Source: Burhinus oedicnemus (Eukaryota; Chordata; Aves; Charadriiformes; Burhinidae). From it: a DNA stretch of 64,000 nt. Positions 63,780-64,000 of the stretch are shown here, in pieces; the stretch's first letter is position 1; each line of letters opens with the position of its first letter. Where the stretch lies: NCBI GenBank assembly GCA_008921705.1, contig VFFE01007644.1, positions 609,971 to 673,970 on the forward strand, in the 5' to 3' direction. The notes under the pieces were generated by a model that worked only from the letters and a program-made list of their open reading frames with translations, was not told where the DNA came from and did no database searches. The position numbers and the translations under genes are program-made.

Positions 63780-64000
63780 TGAGATGACTGACATGTAAAT
63801 TTCTGTTTCTGCACTTCTTTCATGTGGATATCAGCTGAAGAAGCCTATAAAGACTGGAATTTTGTTGCTTTTATATAAGTAAGGAAACTCTTAAACTTAG
63901 TTTAGCCAAACGGCAAGTGCCTGAAGAGATAATTATTTTGTTCTGCAGGTACATTTGCTTTCCAGCACCTGAAACAATACAGATCTGCGTTATCTTCAGT
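63780..64000 (+). other. RPAP3: RPAP3 3'UTR, start only
   Basis: Sequence after the TAG stop at 63777-63779. No AATAAA was found before the window ends, so the 3'UTR most likely continues beyond the window. Confidence 0.6.

Noticed and set aside
1..64000. CRISPR arrays, bacterial operons, phage or toxin systems
   Set aside because: The window is vertebrate nuclear DNA with spliced genes and CR1 elements; no regularly spaced repeats or prokaryote-type gene clusters are present.

Overview
The window is nuclear DNA from a bird. It holds at least nine 5'-truncated CR1 LINE fragments of the type that dominates avian genomes, plus two solo LTRs that resemble known avian endogenous retrovirus LTR families. 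Two vertebrate genes with ordinary GT/AG introns can be rebuilt exon by exon. Most of the rest is AT-rich intergenic or intronic sequence with only short chance ORFs.

Right part (about 38.0-64.0 kb): two housekeeping genes lie head to head across one CpG island (about 43.7-44.7 kb). On the minus strand is ATP23 (XRCC6BP1/KUB3), a mitochondrial intermembrane-space metalloprotease with a HELIH zinc motif. It has six coding exons between 44103 and 38384 that join in frame to about 243 residues. On the plus strand is RPAP3, the TPR co-chaperone of the R2TP/HSP90 complex. It has a non-coding first exon ending at 44452 and sixteen coding exons between 46672 and 63779, joining in frame to about 668 residues. 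Its 3'UTR runs off the window. The shared promoter carries a perfect NRF1-type palindrome (44280-44289) and a CCAAT box. RPAP3 shows an internal duplication: two exon trios of exactly 128, 122 and 71 nt encode its two TPR blocks. A relatively intact CR1 copy sits about 20 bp behind the weak splice donor of coding exon 3, and a 34-nt out-of-phase exon-like element lies in the intron between the two TPR blocks.

Left part (1-38 kb): there is no gene I can name. CR1 fragments lie at about 2.0, 5.2, 9.2, 14.2, 30.2, 33.9 and 36.4 kb. A MIR-like SINE relic is at about 19.3 kb, a 494-bp solo LTR with a perfect 5-bp target duplication is at 31.6 kb, and simple repeats are scattered through it. A second, 1.07-kb solo LTR lies in an ATP23 intron at 40.5 kb. 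Several plus-strand segments between 1.4 and 23.5 kb look like spliced exons. The best pair (18627-18810 and 22076 onward) joins in phase and encodes a cysteine pattern like the PSI domain of semaphorins and plexins. A later segment (23407-23495) encodes a hydrophobic helix followed closely by a stop. They may belong to an unannotated or decaying gene for a type I membrane protein. This is the least explained part of the window, and the evidence for it is moderate to weak.
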